From NCBI RefSeq assembly GCF_000966285.1, contig NZ_KQ031391.1:430978-494977 (forward strand): a stretch of DNA of 64,000 nucleotides, in the 5' to 3' direction. Made by a program: the position numbers and the translations under genes. The DNA is from Pseudofrankia sp. DC12 (GTDB lineage: Bacteria; Actinomycetota; Actinomycetes; Frankiales; Frankiaceae). Each line of letters starts with the position of its first letter. Positions within the stretch are counted from its first letter, which is position 1. The notes under the pieces are model-generated. The model was not told the DNA's origin and did no database searches. It saw only the letters and a list, made by a program, of their open reading frames with translations. Of the stretch, positions 8,309 through 17,344 are shown piece after piece.

Positions 8309-9172
8309 TCAGTACCAGATGCCGATCGGTTCGCCGCGGTCGTCGAGCTGGGTCCCGGAGCCCTCCGGCAGGCAGCGTCCCTGGCCCGTCGCGACGCGGT
8401 GCGCGGTCCAGGCGACGGCCGCGGCGTCGAGGACGTCGACCGGTGGGACGACGTTCGCCGGGCCGAGGTCGTCCGGCAGGACGATGCCCGCGGCGCGCAG
8501 CAGCGCGCGGCGGCGGGCGGCACCGGCCCACGTCGTCTTGGCGTGGGCCAACGGCCGGTGCGCCGTCGCGGGCGCCGCGACCTGGCCACCACCGCCGCGC
8601 GCCGCGGCGGCCAGGACGTCGTCGGGCGGCAGGCCGGCCGTCTCGGCGCCGGCGACGACCATCGCCAGCCAGTCCTCGGCCGGGTCGGCGCGGGGCCGGG
8701 CCGCCATCGCCGCGAACGCGACCTCCGGGTGGACCTCGTAGAGCCGGCTGGGCATCCGCTCCCGCAGCACGTCGGCCTCCAGCAGCTTGTGCCGCAGCCC
8801 CCAGGCCTGCTGGGTGAGGCCGTTGCCGGTCAGCGCCCGGCACTGCGCGTTCGCGGCGGCGAAGTCGGTGTGCGCCCAGACCGCGCGCGGCGGGACGAGG
8901 AAGAGGCTGGCCCGCCGCGGGCCGAGCACCGCGCGGGCGGCGTGGTCGGCCGTCCGCCAGCCCTCGGTGCGCAGGCCGAGCGGCATGTCGACGCCGATCA
9001 CCCCGGCCGTCGAGGTGTCCACCAGCGTCCGCAGCTCCACGGCGAAGGCCGCCCGCGCGAACGCCCCGTCCACCAGCTCGATCGCGACCCACCCGCCGGG
9101 GCACGCGTCGACGCCCAGCACCCTGGCCCCGAGAACCCTGGCCCCCGGAACCCTGACCACACCGTCCGCCAT
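8309..9172 (-). CDS. DUF429 family protein (predicted RNase H-like nuclease)
   Basis: 287 residues. The fold start VLGVDACPGGWVAIEL, the second acidic strand GVIGVDMPLGL and the motifs YEVHPEVAFAAM and DVLDAAAVAWTA match DUF429, a family predicted to share the RNase H-like fold with acidic catalytic residues. Biochemical role is not established. The N-terminus contains a short internal duplication (GARVLGARVLG) caused by a 15-base repeat, so the exact start is uncertain. The gene stands alone between a pseudogene and the end of the polyketide cluster. Confidence 0.78.
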   Translation of the reverse strand: MADGVVRVPGARVLGARVLGVDACPGGWVAIELVDGAFARAAFAVELRTLVDTSTAGVIGVDMPLGLRTEGWRTADHAARAVLGPRRASLFLVPPRAVWAHTDFAAANAQCRALTGNGLTQQAWGLRHKLLEADVLRERMPSRLYEVHPEVAFAAMAARPRADPAEDWLAMVVAGAETAGLPPDDVLAAAARGGGGQVAAPATAHRPLAHAKTTWAGAARRRALLRAAGIVLPDDLGPANVVPPVDVLDAAAVAWTAHRVATGQGRCLPEGSGTQLDDRGEPIGIWY

Positions 9173-9421
9173 CGCCAGCCCCCGGCTCCTGCCGTCGCCC
9201 CGCGGGTCACCATGGCAGGCCTGTCCCGCCCGACGCCCGCCATGGCCGATCTGTCACCTGCGTAAGGACAATGGGGTACGTGCGCGCCGAGGGCCACTGT
9301 CGGCTAGCCGTCAGTGCGGCCCGGCAGGCACCCGGCCGCCAGCACGCCGCGGCGCCGGCGGTCACGGGAACCGCCGGCGCCTCGCGCCCGGAACCGGCCG
9401 GGAGTGGACCGTCCGCCGGGG

Positions 9422-10465
9422 TCAGAAGACGATGGCCTCGGCGAGGTGCTGGGTCGGGAAGGTACCGGGGACCGGCTTGATCCCGAGGAACTTCAGCCCG
9501 GCCTTCTCGAAGAGGATCTCGAACTCCTTCGTGTTGTGGCGGGCGCCGCCGACGTTCAGCAGCAGGAACAGGTCGACCAGCGTGGTGACCCGCAGCTCCT
9601 CGACGCTGGCGTCCATCAGCGCGTCGATGATGACGACCTTGGCACCGGGCCTGGCGCTCTCCTTGATGTTGAGCAGCGCCTTCTCCGAGTTGGTGTTCGG
9701 CGCGTCGAGGATGTTCTTGAGGATGTAGAGGTCGACGTCGACCGGCACCTTGTCGTACAGGTCGCCGCTGACGATGGTGGCGCGCTCGGCGAGCTCACCG
9801 CCCTCCAGCAGCTTCGGGTCGGCGTTGGCGACGACGCTCTCCAGGTCGAACAGCGTGCCCTTGACGTGCGGGAAGCGCTCCATCAGCTCGACGAGCAGCC
9901 GGCCCTGGCCGCCGGCGATGTCCGCGACCGAGCCGACGCCGGTGAGGTCGAAGCCGTCCACGATCGGCGCCGCGGACAGCGCGGTGATCGCCGTCATCGC
10001 CTTCATGAAGTCGACCGCCGACTCGGCACCCTCGGCGCCGAGGTAGCTGTAGAAGTCCTTACCGTAGATGTCCGGGATGACGGTCTTCCCGGTCCTGACC
10101 GCGTCGGTGAGCCGGGGCCAGGCCTCCCACGTCCACGCCGCGCCCATCCACAGCACCAGGTACTTGATCGGGATCGGCGCGTCCTCGCGCAGGTAGCGGG
10201 ACATGTCGTTGTGGGTGTAGCGCCCGGGCTCGACCTCGTCGAACACCCCGTGGACGGTCAGCGCGCGCATCAGCCGGGCCAGCGTTCCCGGCTCCGCCTG
10301 CGCGCTCTTGGCCAGCTCGTCGACGGTCACGCTGCCGTCGTCGAAGGAGTCCGGTATTCCCAGTTTGATGGCGGTCTGCACGATCGCGGCGAGGCCGGCG
10401 CCGACCGCCAGCTGCTCGATCCGGCGGACGACGTCGATCTTCTCGGCGGGCACGATGGAGGCCAT
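9422..10465 (-). CDS. SAM-dependent O-methyltransferase of the polyketide cluster
   Basis: A 347-residue methyltransferase of the plant-type/TcmO-like (Methyltransf_2) class. The N-terminal dimerisation region holds a winged-helix part (LGIPDSFDDGSVTVDELAKSAQ). The SAM-binding motif VADIAGGQGRLLVELMERFP is near residues 170-190, and the acid-containing motif TLFDLESVV follows. The C-terminal ILKNILDAPNT region carries the catalytic-base position; it reads KNILDAPN where many relatives have a His (LKxxLHDW), so the base may differ. It is the last gene of the minus-strand cluster and is expected to O-methylate the aromatic polyketide or its sugar. Confidence 0.82.
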   Translation of the reverse strand: MASIVPAEKIDVVRRIEQLAVGAGLAAIVQTAIKLGIPDSFDDGSVTVDELAKSAQAEPGTLARLMRALTVHGVFDEVEPGRYTHNDMSRYLREDAPIPIKYLVLWMGAAWTWEAWPRLTDAVRTGKTVIPDIYGKDFYSYLGAEGAESAVDFMKAMTAITALSAAPIVDGFDLTGVGSVADIAGGQGRLLVELMERFPHVKGTLFDLESVVANADPKLLEGGELAERATIVSGDLYDKVPVDVDLYILKNILDAPNTNSEKALLNIKESARPGAKVVIIDALMDASVEELRVTTLVDLFLLLNVGGARHNTKEFEILFEKAGLKFLGIKPVPGTFPTQHLAEAIVF

Positions 10466-10570
10466 GGGGCGGCCCTCTCTGTGGGTCGGGACGGTCTGTC
10501 AGGTGTCAGCGAGAGCCCGGTCCGGCGGCACCGCGGGCGCGGTACCGGGAGCGGGCCTGGAGTGGGGGCG

Positions 10571-11719
10571 TCAGCCCGCCGCGAGCTCGACGAGGGTGGT
10601 GACGAGCTGGGCCGGCGCCGGCATCGCGGCGACCTCGGCGGCGACGGCCCGGGCCTTCTCGCCGTAGCCCGGGGAGGCGAGCAGCTCCCCGACCTCCTTG
10701 AGCACCGTGTCGACCTCAAGCTGCTCGGGCATGAGCAGCTTCCCGGCGCCGACGCCCATGACGGTGAAGGCGTTGGGGAACTGGTCCCCGATCTGCGGGC
10801 ACACCAGCTGCGGGGTGCCGAAGGCCAGCGAGGTGAGGGTGCAGCCGGCGCCGCCGTGGTGGATGATCAGGTCGGTGGCGGCGAGCGAGAGGTTCAGCGG
10901 CTGCCAGCCGACGGAGAGCACGCCGTCGCCCAGGTCACCGAGCCTCGTGGCGATCTCCGGGTCGCAGCCGATGACGACCTCGGCGCCGAGCTTCGGCACC
11001 CCGGTCGCGATGTCGCGCAGCACGCCGACGAAGTCGCGGAACCCGACGTGCGGCACCAGGCTGCCGAAGGTGAGCAGCACCCGCGGCCTCGTCCGCGGCG
11101 CGAGCGCCCAGGCCGGCAGCAGGCCCGGCCCGTTGTAGGGGATGTAGCGGGACGGCAGCGCCGTCGCGTCCTCGGCGCTGGCGACGCTCGGCGGGCAGAC
11201 GTTGATGACGGCGTCGGGCTCGGGCAGCCCGTCGAGGCCGAGCTGGGCCAGCTCGCCGGCGACCTCCTCGGCCGTGAACGGGAGGGTCTGCGGCAGCCAG
11301 GTGATCCCGTAGTTGTGCCGCACCCACGGGATGCCGAGCGCCGCGGCGTGCATCGGAGCGCTGAACTCGCTCGGCTCGGCGATGACGAGGTCTGGCCGCC
11401 ACGCGTCCAGCAGGGCCCGGGTGCCGGCGAAGGAGTTGCCGGCGAGCGTGCCCCAGGCGCGCCCGGCGGCCGCTAGCCGCTCCTCCAGCGTCGTCGGGAC
11501 GGTGGCCGCCTCGCCGGACCGGCGGCTGATGATGACGTCCTTGAGCTCCATCGGCGGGCCGGTGACGGCGGCCGGCAGGCCGGCCCCGGTGACCGCGTCG
11601 ACGAGGTTCTCCGGCACGCCGACGAGCACCTCGTGCCCGGCCGCGCGGAACGCGTGCGCGAGCGTGACCAGTGGGAAGAAGTGGCCGTGCATGGGCACGG
11701 CGGAGAAGAGCACCTTCAT
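10571..11719 (-). CDS. Glycosyltransferase, GT1/MGT family
   Basis: About 382 residues. N-terminal MKVLFSAVPMHGHFFPLVTLAHAF is the typical acceptor-domain start of antibiotic glycosyltransferases (EryCIII/DesVII-like). The C-terminal nucleotide-sugar motif HHGGAGCTLTSLAFGTPQLV, then QIGDQFPNA, is near residues 290-325. It probably attaches a nucleotide-activated sugar to the polyketide aglycone. No deoxysugar biosynthesis genes lie in the window, so the donor must come from elsewhere or be a common sugar. An ATG 15 bases upstream (11734) is an alternative start. Confidence 0.85.
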   Translation of the reverse strand: MKVLFSAVPMHGHFFPLVTLAHAFRAAGHEVLVGVPENLVDAVTGAGLPAAVTGPPMELKDVIISRRSGEAATVPTTLEERLAAAGRAWGTLAGNSFAGTRALLDAWRPDLVIAEPSEFSAPMHAAALGIPWVRHNYGITWLPQTLPFTAEEVAGELAQLGLDGLPEPDAVINVCPPSVASAEDATALPSRYIPYNGPGLLPAWALAPRTRPRVLLTFGSLVPHVGFRDFVGVLRDIATGVPKLGAEVVIGCDPEIATRLGDLGDGVLSVGWQPLNLSLAATDLIIHHGGAGCTLTSLAFGTPQLVCPQIGDQFPNAFTVMGVGAGKLLMPEQLEVDTVLKEVGELLASPGYGEKARAVAAEVAAMPAPAQLVTTLVELAAG

Positions 11720-11755
11720 CGGAAGAATTCCCATCGGGGATTGGGCAGGGTTGGG

Positions 11756-12088
11756 CTAGTGGGCGACGTCGGCCAGCACGCCTGACTCGTCGTAGGCCGC
11801 GACCTCCTCGTAGATCACCGGGCGGCGGTCCGGGTCCTGGAGCGGCCGCAGCGGTGAGGTGGCCGGCTTGTGGCTCGCGCCCTGCTCCCAGGCGGCGAAG
11901 TCGGCCATCGAGGCCCACTCGGAGACGACGACGAACCGGCCCGGGTCGCGGGCCGCGCGCATCAGCTGGTTGCCGAGCAGGCCGGGCGTGCCGACGAGCT
12001 GGGCGCTGATCTCGTGGTAGGCGGCCTCGACGGCCGCCGGGCCACCGGCCGGGGCGACGGCCCAGATCATCACGCGGACCCGGCTCAT
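11756..12088 (-). CDS. ABM-superfamily small monooxygenase, second copy
   Basis: 110 residues with the ferredoxin-like antibiotic biosynthesis monooxygenase fold (PF03992-like). It starts VRVMIWAVAPAGG and has the core GLLGNQLMRAARDPGRFVVVSEWASMADFAAWEQG. Relatives (ActVA-ORF6, TcmH, WhiE-ORFI) oxidise anthrone-type intermediates to quinones without cofactors. Its ATG overlaps the stop of the upstream ABM gene (ATGA, 12085-12088), so the two are translationally coupled and may form a heteromer. Confidence 0.78.
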   Translation of the reverse strand: MSRVRVMIWAVAPAGGPAAVEAAYHEISAQLVGTPGLLGNQLMRAARDPGRFVVVSEWASMADFAAWEQGASHKPATSPLRPLQDPDRRPVIYEEVAAYDESGVLADVAH

Positions 12089-12495
12089 CCGGCGGCCGCC
12101 ACCGACTCGGCCTGCTCGAGCGTGCTCGCGGCGCCCGGCAGGAAGGCCAGCCGGGCGCCGGTGACCATCGAGCCGCTGCTGCGCAGCGGGTGCAGGATCC
12201 TGCGGTGCTCCAGATGGCCGGGAGTCTGCTCGAACTCGCGGAACAGCCGCTCGTTCACCCAGTCGCTCATGATGTAGTACGTGCTCGGCTCGTCCGCGGA
12301 CCGGACCAGCCACTGGCCGAGGTTCGCCGGGTGGCCGGTGATCTGGTCGCCGATCTCCAGCCAGGTCCGCTCGAACTCGGTCTCCCGGCCGGGGTGGACG
12401 TGCATCGTCAGCATCACCCGGAACGGCAGGTCGGCGGCCGCGGCCCCGGCGCCGGTGCCCTCGGTCATCTCGACGTCGTACTCGGTGCGTGCCAT
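12085..12495 (-). CDS. ABM-superfamily small monooxygenase, first copy
   Basis: 136 residues. After a short acidic leader the ABM core reads FRVMLTMHVHPGRETEFERTW, then ANLGQWLVRSADEPSTYYIMSDWVNERLFREFE. This is the same fold as the next gene, but with an Arg/Glu pattern nearer to the WhiE-ORFI/TcmH class of quinone-forming oxygenases. It starts 2 bases after the ketoreductase stop and ends inside the start of the second copy. Expected role: oxygenation of the cyclised polyketide. Confidence 0.78.
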   Translation of the reverse strand: MARTEYDVEMTEGTGAGAAAADLPFRVMLTMHVHPGRETEFERTWLEIGDQITGHPANLGQWLVRSADEPSTYYIMSDWVNERLFREFEQTPGHLEHRRILHPLRSSGSMVTGARLAFLPGAASTLEQAESVAAAG

Positions 12496-12497
12496 GG

Positions 12498-13235
12498 TCA
12501 GATCCCTCCGTCAGCCGCGAAGTTGGCGCCGTTGACGTAGCTGGAGACGTCGCTGGCGAGGAAGAGCACCACGTTGGCGATCTCCTCGGGGCTGCCGAGC
12601 CGGCCGAGCGGGATGCGGGTCGTGTACATCGCCCGGACGTTCGCCGGCATGCCGGCCGCGTGGTCGGTCTCGGTGACGCCCGGGGTGACGAGGTTGACCC
12701 TGATTCCCTTGGCGCCGAGCTCCTTGCACAGCGACCGGGTCAGGCCGATCAGGCCGGTCTTGGCCGCCGTGTAGTGCGCGCGGTTCGGCACGCCGACGAC
12801 ACCGGCCCCCGAGCCGACGTTGATGACCGAGCCGGCGTCGCCCAGCAGCGGCAGCGCGCCCTGGGTGACGAGGTGGGTGGCGGTCAGGTTCGTCATGAGG
12901 ACCGAGCTCCAGTCCTCGAGCGACAGCTGGCCGTAGGGGACGTGGTTGATCGTGCCGACGTTGTTCACGACGATGTCGAGGCCACCGAGGTGTGCTCCGG
13001 TGGCCTCGAGAAGCGCCGCGAGAGCCGCCGGGTCGTTGGCGTCGGCGATCATCACCAGGTGGTTGCCGCCGGTCTCCTTCAGCTCGCGGCGCAGGCTGTC
13101 CGCCGCCTCGCTCTCCTGCGAGTGGCTCACGACGACGTGGGCGCCGGCGCGGGCCAGGCCGAGGGCGACGGCGCGGCCGATCCCGCGGGTGCCGCCGGTC
13201 ACCAGCGCGCGCTTTCCGGCCAGGTCTGCGAACAT
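12498..13235 (-). CDS. SDR-family ketoreductase of the polyketide cluster
   Basis: NADPH-dependent short-chain dehydrogenase/reductase of about 245 residues, FabG/ActIII-like. It has the glycine-rich motif TGGTRGIG near the N-terminus, NNVG, an INVGSGAG active-site Ser region, and YTAAK carrying the catalytic Tyr and Lys. The C-terminal end YVNGANFAADGGI is typical of FabG-like enzymes. The ATG at 13235 is favoured over 13247 because AGGAG lies 5 bases upstream. It may reduce a carbonyl of the nascent polyketide, which would set this cluster apart from plain spore-pigment clusters, or act in tailoring. Confidence 0.85.
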   Translation of the reverse strand: MFADLAGKRALVTGGTRGIGRAVALGLARAGAHVVVSHSQESEAADSLRRELKETGGNHLVMIADANDPAALAALLEATGAHLGGLDIVVNNVGTINHVPYGQLSLEDWSSVLMTNLTATHLVTQGALPLLGDAGSVINVGSGAGVVGVPNRAHYTAAKTGLIGLTRSLCKELGAKGIRVNLVTPGVTETDHAAGMPANVRAMYTTRIPLGRLGSPEEIANVVLFLASDVSSYVNGANFAADGGI

Positions 13236-13344
13236 CGGGCTCCTCATCTCGGGGGAACGGATCGGAAGGTCGGTGTCCCGCCAGCACCGGCCGGGGCGGT
13301 GCGCCCTGGCCGGCGGGCCGGCCCGGATCGCCGGCGAGCACCGG

Positions 13345-14640
13345 TCACGCGGGCCGCCGCAGGACGAGCACGCTGTTGAAGCCGCCGAAGCCCCGTGCCA
13401 CGACCATCGCGACCTGCGCGGCGCACGGCCGCGGCTCGCGCACCAGGTCCAGTCCGTAGGCCGGGTCGGGCTCGTCGAGGTTGCCGACCGCGGGCAGCAC
13501 CCCGTCGCGCAGCGCGAGCAGCGCCGTGGCGGTCGACAGCGCGGACCCGCCGGCGCACAGCCGGCCGACCAGGCCGTGCGGGGCCGTCACCGGGACGGCC
13601 CCGGCGCCGAACACGTCCCGCAGCGCCGCGGCCTCCAGCGCGTCCAGGTCCCGCGAGCCGGCGCCGTCGGCGAAGACGACGTCCACCTCGCCGGCCTCGA
13701 CGCCGGCGTCGGCCAGTGCCCGGCGCATCGCGACGGCCAGCCACAGCGGGCTCGGCGCCGCCTGGCTGTGGTGGAAGGCGTCGTGGGTGGCCGCGTAGCC
13801 GGCGATCTCGCCGTAGTTCTTGGCCGCGCCGCGCTCGGCCGCCGCCGCCGGGTGCTCGACGAGCAGCGTCGCCCCGCCCTCGCCGGGCAGGTAGCCGCGG
13901 GCCCGCACGTCGAACGGCTTGTAGGCGGCCTGGGGCTCGGTGGCCGTGCTGACCCGCCCGCTGGACAGGTGGCAGGTCAGCGCGTATGGGGTGAGGCCGG
14001 ACTCGGCGGCGCCGGCGAGCACGGTGGCGGTGCCGCGCCGGATCGTCCGCCGCGCCGCCGCCAGGCTGTCGACGCCACCGGTGCCGTCGGCGACGACGAC
14101 TCCCGACGGGCCCTTGAGGCCGTGGCGGATCGAGGTCTGGCCGGTGGTCGCCGCGTAGAACCAGGCGATCGACTGGTAGACGCTGACCGCGCCGCGGCCC
14201 CGGGTGTGCAGCCGGGACAGCTCGCGCTGACCGAAGTCGTTGCCGCCGGACCCGGCGCCGAAGACGACCGAGGTGTCGTACGCGTCCCGGCTGGACGGGT
14301 CGTAGCCGGCGTCTTCGAGCGCGAGGCGGCTCGCCGCCATCCCGAACCAGGTCCAGCGGTCGGTCTGCACGATGAACCGGTTGTCGAGGTAGGCGTTCGG
14401 GTCGAAGTCGGGGACCTGCCCGGCGAGCCGGGCGGCGTAGCCCGAGGCGTCGAACCGGCTGATCGGCGTGATCGCGAGGTCGCCGCGCAGCGTCGCCGCC
14501 CAGTGCTCCTCGACGCCGATCCCGTTCGGTGCGACCACACCGAGACCGGTGACGATCGGCCTGGTCACCGGCGAGCGCCGGGCCGCCCGGTCGGGGGCGG
14601 GCCTGGTGGCTGGAGCGGGCCTGGTGGCTGTGGTCACCAT
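13345..14640 (-). CDS. Type II PKS ketosynthase beta (chain-length factor)
   Basis: 431 residues with the KS fold: TGLGVVAPNGIGVEEHW at the start, KGPSGVVVADGTGGVDSLA in the centre, and GFGGFNSVLVLRR at the end. It pairs with KS-alpha to set chain length. The active-site Cys of KS-alpha is replaced by Gly186. Most chain-length factors have Gln there, so this is atypical. The His positions of KS-alpha are also lost (HGSGT gives ADGAGS; VGHSLGA gives HGLVGRLCAGG). The first 25 residues are a low-complexity TRPAPATRPAPDR leader. It lies 67 bases downstream of KS-alpha. Confidence 0.88.
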   Translation of the reverse strand: MVTTATRPAPATRPAPDRAARRSPVTRPIVTGLGVVAPNGIGVEEHWAATLRGDLAITPISRFDASGYAARLAGQVPDFDPNAYLDNRFIVQTDRWTWFGMAASRLALEDAGYDPSSRDAYDTSVVFGAGSGGNDFGQRELSRLHTRGRGAVSVYQSIAWFYAATTGQTSIRHGLKGPSGVVVADGTGGVDSLAAARRTIRRGTATVLAGAAESGLTPYALTCHLSSGRVSTATEPQAAYKPFDVRARGYLPGEGGATLLVEHPAAAAERGAAKNYGEIAGYAATHDAFHHSQAAPSPLWLAVAMRRALADAGVEAGEVDVVFADGAGSRDLDALEAAALRDVFGAGAVPVTAPHGLVGRLCAGGSALSTATALLALRDGVLPAVGNLDEPDPAYGLDLVREPRPCAAQVAMVVARGFGGFNSVLVLRRPA

Positions 14641-14707
14641 GTCTCCGTGTCCTTGATCCGCGCGTTGTCGCCAGGTGGCTGGCGCGGGCCACCCCGCGCG
14701 GGCTCGG

Positions 14708-16003
14708 TCATGCCGCCGTCCCCGGAGCCGTCAGCACGATCGCCGACTGGAAGCCGCCGAAACCGCTGCCGACCGAGAGGGCGACGTCAACGGTGTGGTC
14801 CCGGGCGACGTTCGGCACGTAGTCGAGGTCGCACTCGGGGTCGGGTTTCGAGTAGTTCGCCGTGGGCGGCACGACGTCGTGCTCGATGGTCAGCGCGCAG
14901 GCGGCGACCTCGATGGAGCCGATCGCGCCGAGCGAGTGCCCGACCATCGACTTCAGCGAGCTGACCGGCACCCGGTAGGCGTGCGCGCCGAGCGACCGCT
15001 TGAAGGCGGCCGTCTCGTGCCGGTCGTTCTGTTTGGTGCCGGAGCCGTGCGCGTTGACGTAGTCGACCGCGGACGGGTCGACCCGGGCCTCGTCGAGCGC
15101 GAGGCGGATCGCCTCGGCCATCTCCAGGCCGTCGGGGCGCAGGCCCGTCATGTGGAAGGCGTTGGAGCGCGACGCGTACCCGCCGACCTCGGCGTAGATG
15201 TGCGCGCCCCGGGCGACGGCCCGCCCGTACTCCTCCAGGACCAGGACCGCGGAGCCCTCTCCCATGACGAAGCCGTCGCGGGTCACGTCGAACGGCCTCG
15301 ACGCGTGTTCCGGGTCGTCGTTGCGGGCGGAGGTCGCCCGGATCGCGTCGAAGCAGGCGATCGAGATCGGGGACAGCGGTGCGTCGGAGGCGCCGGCGAT
15401 CATGACGTCGGCCTCGCCATCAACGATCAGCTGGTGGGCGTAGCCGATCGCGTCGATCCCCGAGGTGCAGCCGGTCGAGACGACGAACGCCGGCCCGTGG
15501 GCGCCGAACCGGGTCGCGACCTCGGTCGCCAGGCAGCTGGGGATCAGCGCGTGGTAGAGGAACTGGCTGCCGTAGCGGGGGTCGACCTCCCAGTGCCTGC
15601 CCCCGTCGGAGACGGCGACGTACTCGTTCTCCAGCCTGGTGGTGGCGCCGACGGCGCTGCCGAGGCTGACCCCGACGACCGGGCCGCCCGGGTCGGGGGC
15701 TGCTCCGACGCTGGCGAGACCGCCCAGCTCCAGACCGGAGTCGGCGACCGCCTCGGCGGCCGCGACGAGGGCGAACTGGACGAACCGGTCGTTGCGGGCC
15801 ACCTCGCGTGGGGTCAGCCCGGCGGCCAGTGGGTCGAAGTCGCACTCGGCCGCGACCTGGGAGCGGAACGGCGTCGGGTCGAAGAAGGACAGCCGGCGGG
15901 TCGCCGTCCGGCCCTCGGTGATCAGTGACCAGAACTCCTTGCGGCTGGTGCCGCCGGGAGCGACCACCCCTACGCCGGTGACCGCCGTGCGTCGGCGGGT
16001 CAT
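14708..16003 (-). CDS. Type II PKS ketosynthase alpha
   Basis: 431 residues. Condensing enzyme that elongates the polyketide on the ACP with malonyl units. The active-site Cys179 sits in [14 protein letters not shown]. His319 ([13 protein letters not shown]), Lys351 and His356 ([12 protein letters not shown]) complete the catalytic set, and [10 protein letters not shown] ends the fold. The ATG overlaps the cupin stop (ATGA, 16000-16003), so the two are coupled, the same cupin then KS-alpha order as in whiE-type spore-pigment clusters. Subunit partner: the chain-length factor at 13345-14640. Confidence 0.92.
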   Translation of the reverse strand: MTRRRTAVTGVGVVAPGGTSRKEFWSLITEGRTATRRLSFFDPTPFRSQVAAECDFDPLAAGLTPREVARNDRFVQFALVAAAEAVADSGLELGGLASVGAAPDPGGPVVGVSLGSAVGATTRLENEYVAVSDGGRHWEVDPRYGSQFLYHALIPSCLATEVATRFGAHGPAFVVSTGCTSGIDAIGYAHQLIVDGEADVMIAGASDAPLSPISIACFDAIRATSARNDDPEHASRPFDVTRDGFVMGEGSAVLVLEEYGRAVARGAHIYAEVGGYASRSNAFHMTGLRPDGLEMAEAIRLALDEARVDPSAVDYVNAHGSGTKQNDRHETAAFKRSLGAHAYRVPVSSLKSMVGHSLGAIGSIEVAACALTIEHDVVPPTANYSKPDPECDLDYVPNVARDHTVDVALSVGSGFGGFQSAIVLTAPGTAA

Positions 16004-16443
16004 GCCGTGCCGACCGGGGTGTGCGGTGCCGCCGCCTGGGCCGGGGAGAGCTCCTCGGTGTCGACGTGGCCGAGGTCGGGCCGGGGGGCGAGCGGGCCGG
16101 AGCAGAAGACGAAGAACGCCGTCTCGCCGCCGGTGTTGACCAGCCGGTGGCGGGTGCCGACGGGGATCAGCACCCCGCTCTCGGCGGGCAGTGTGTACTC
16201 CGCGCCGTTGAACCGGGCGGTGACCTCGCCGCGCACGCAGAAGAGGAACTCCTCCGAGTACGGGTGCCAGTGCTCGGTGACGATCTCGCCGGGGGCGAGC
16301 GTCAGCGTGCCCATGAAGCCGGCCTTCGCGCCCACGGTCAGCGGCGAGAGGATCGTGCGGATGTCACCGCCACGGCGGCGGTTGGCCGCGACGTCGTGGA
16401 TGGAGACGACCTTCGGCGCCGCGGGGGCGGCCCCGGGGGTCAC
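16000..16443 (-). CDS. Cupin-domain protein of WhiE-ORFII type
   Basis: 147 residues starting at GTG 16443, which overlaps the stop of the upstream aromatase/cyclase (GTGA). One cupin barrel: motif 1 is [17 protein letters not shown] with His/His/Glu metal ligands; motif 2 is [12 protein letters not shown] with a third His. Small cupins directly before KS-alpha are standard in spore-pigment type II PKS clusters, where they are needed for the mature pigment. The chemistry is unresolved (cyclase or oxygenase). The N-terminus [20 protein letters not shown] is characteristic of this subfamily. Confidence 0.83.
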   Translation of the reverse strand: MTPGAAPAAPKVVSIHDVAANRRRGGDIRTILSPLTVGAKAGFMGTLTLAPGEIVTEHWHPYSEEFLFCVRGEVTARFNGAEYTLPAESGVLIPVGTRHRLVNTGGETAFFVFCSGPLAPRPDLGHVDTEELSPAQAAAPHTPVGTA

Positions 16444-16919
16444 CGGGCGCTCCCGGCGCCGAGCGCGGCGGCACGGGCCAGCTTCTCGACCTTTTCCTTG
16501 ATGGCTGCCTGCTCGCGCGGGGTGTTGGTGTTGATGCGCACCACCATGCCCGCGGTGTCGACCGGCGCGGTGGGCTTCATCCGGAAGTCCTGCACCCAGC
16601 GCATTCGCGTGCCGGCGCCCTCCGCCAGGTACGTCCACTCGATGTGCATGAACTCGAAGGGGCCGGTCTCGACGCGGTAGGCACGGACCCGGTGGTTCAC
16701 CGGGTCGAGGGTCCGCTCGGAGACCCAGCTCCACACCTGGCCGTTCTCGTCGGGATGCATCGTCAGGCGGAACTTGAAGGTGTTGTCACGGGCCTCAAGA
16801 ATCTCCACCGCGGCGTACTCGGTGAACAGCTGTGGCCAGGTCGTGAGGTCGTTGGTGAGCCTGAAGACGGTTTCGAGACTGGCGTCGATGTAGATCGAGT
16901 TGTCGGTGTGGCCGTTCAC
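16440..16919 (-). CDS. Polyketide aromatase/cyclase (SRPBCC fold)
   Basis: 159 residues, one START/Bet v1-like domain: DNSIYIDASLETVFRLTND, then TWPQLFTEYAAVEIL, then VWSWVSERTLDP and TRMRWVQDFRMKP. This matches WhiE-ORFVI/TcmN-type aromatase/cyclases, which fold the poly-beta-ketone and close the first ring. The C-terminal half aligns with TcmN-like sequences. It ends coupled to the cupin gene. The 179-base spacer to the ACP gene shows no recognised gene. Confidence 0.85.
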   Translation of the reverse strand: MNGHTDNSIYIDASLETVFRLTNDLTTWPQLFTEYAAVEILEARDNTFKFRLTMHPDENGQVWSWVSERTLDPVNHRVRAYRVETGPFEFMHIEWTYLAEGAGTRMRWVQDFRMKPTAPVDTAGMVVRINTNTPREQAAIKEKVEKLARAAALGAGSAR

Positions 16920-17098
16920 GGGGGGTCTCCTCGGGGGGTTTCGGCGTCTCGGGGCGGCGGTGTGGCAGGTGGGTGCGGGCCCGCCCTCTCACCCGGTGGC
17001 CTCGTTGTTCTCGAGGTGCGCGCACAGGTGTCACGGGACGCTCCGGCCCGTCGGCTGGCCGGCTCGCGGGCGGCCAGCGGGTCAGGCGAAAGCGCAGT

Positions 17099-17344
17099 TC
17101 AGGCGGCCATTTCGCGGTTCACGGCGGCCAGGATGTCGGCGAGGGTGTAGCCGGGCGGCGGGTCGGCCGGCAGCTCCACACCGACCGACTCGACCACCTC
17201 CGACTGCAGTTGCAGATAGGCCAGCGAGTCCAGCCCGATGTCCTCGAACGTGACGTCGAGCGTGGCCGGCAGGTCGTCCTCGGGAAGCCCGGCCCGGGTT
17301 ACTAGGAATTCAAAGAGGGCGGCGGAGTCCCACTGCTGGGGCAT
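17099..17344 (-). CDS. Acyl carrier protein of the type II PKS
   Basis: 81 residues. The phosphopantetheine site is Ser40 in DIGLDSLAYLQLQ. The product begins MPQQWDSAALFEFLV and ends TLADILAAVNREMA, the expected four-helix ACP pattern. The start is well defined: GGAGGT lies 6 bases upstream of the ATG at 17344. It carries the growing chain between KS-alpha/CLF and the cyclases. Unusually, it lies upstream of the KS genes instead of directly after the chain-length factor. Confidence 0.92.
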   Translation of the reverse strand: MPQQWDSAALFEFLVTRAGLPEDDLPATLDVTFEDIGLDSLAYLQLQSEVVESVGVELPADPPPGYTLADILAAVNREMAA

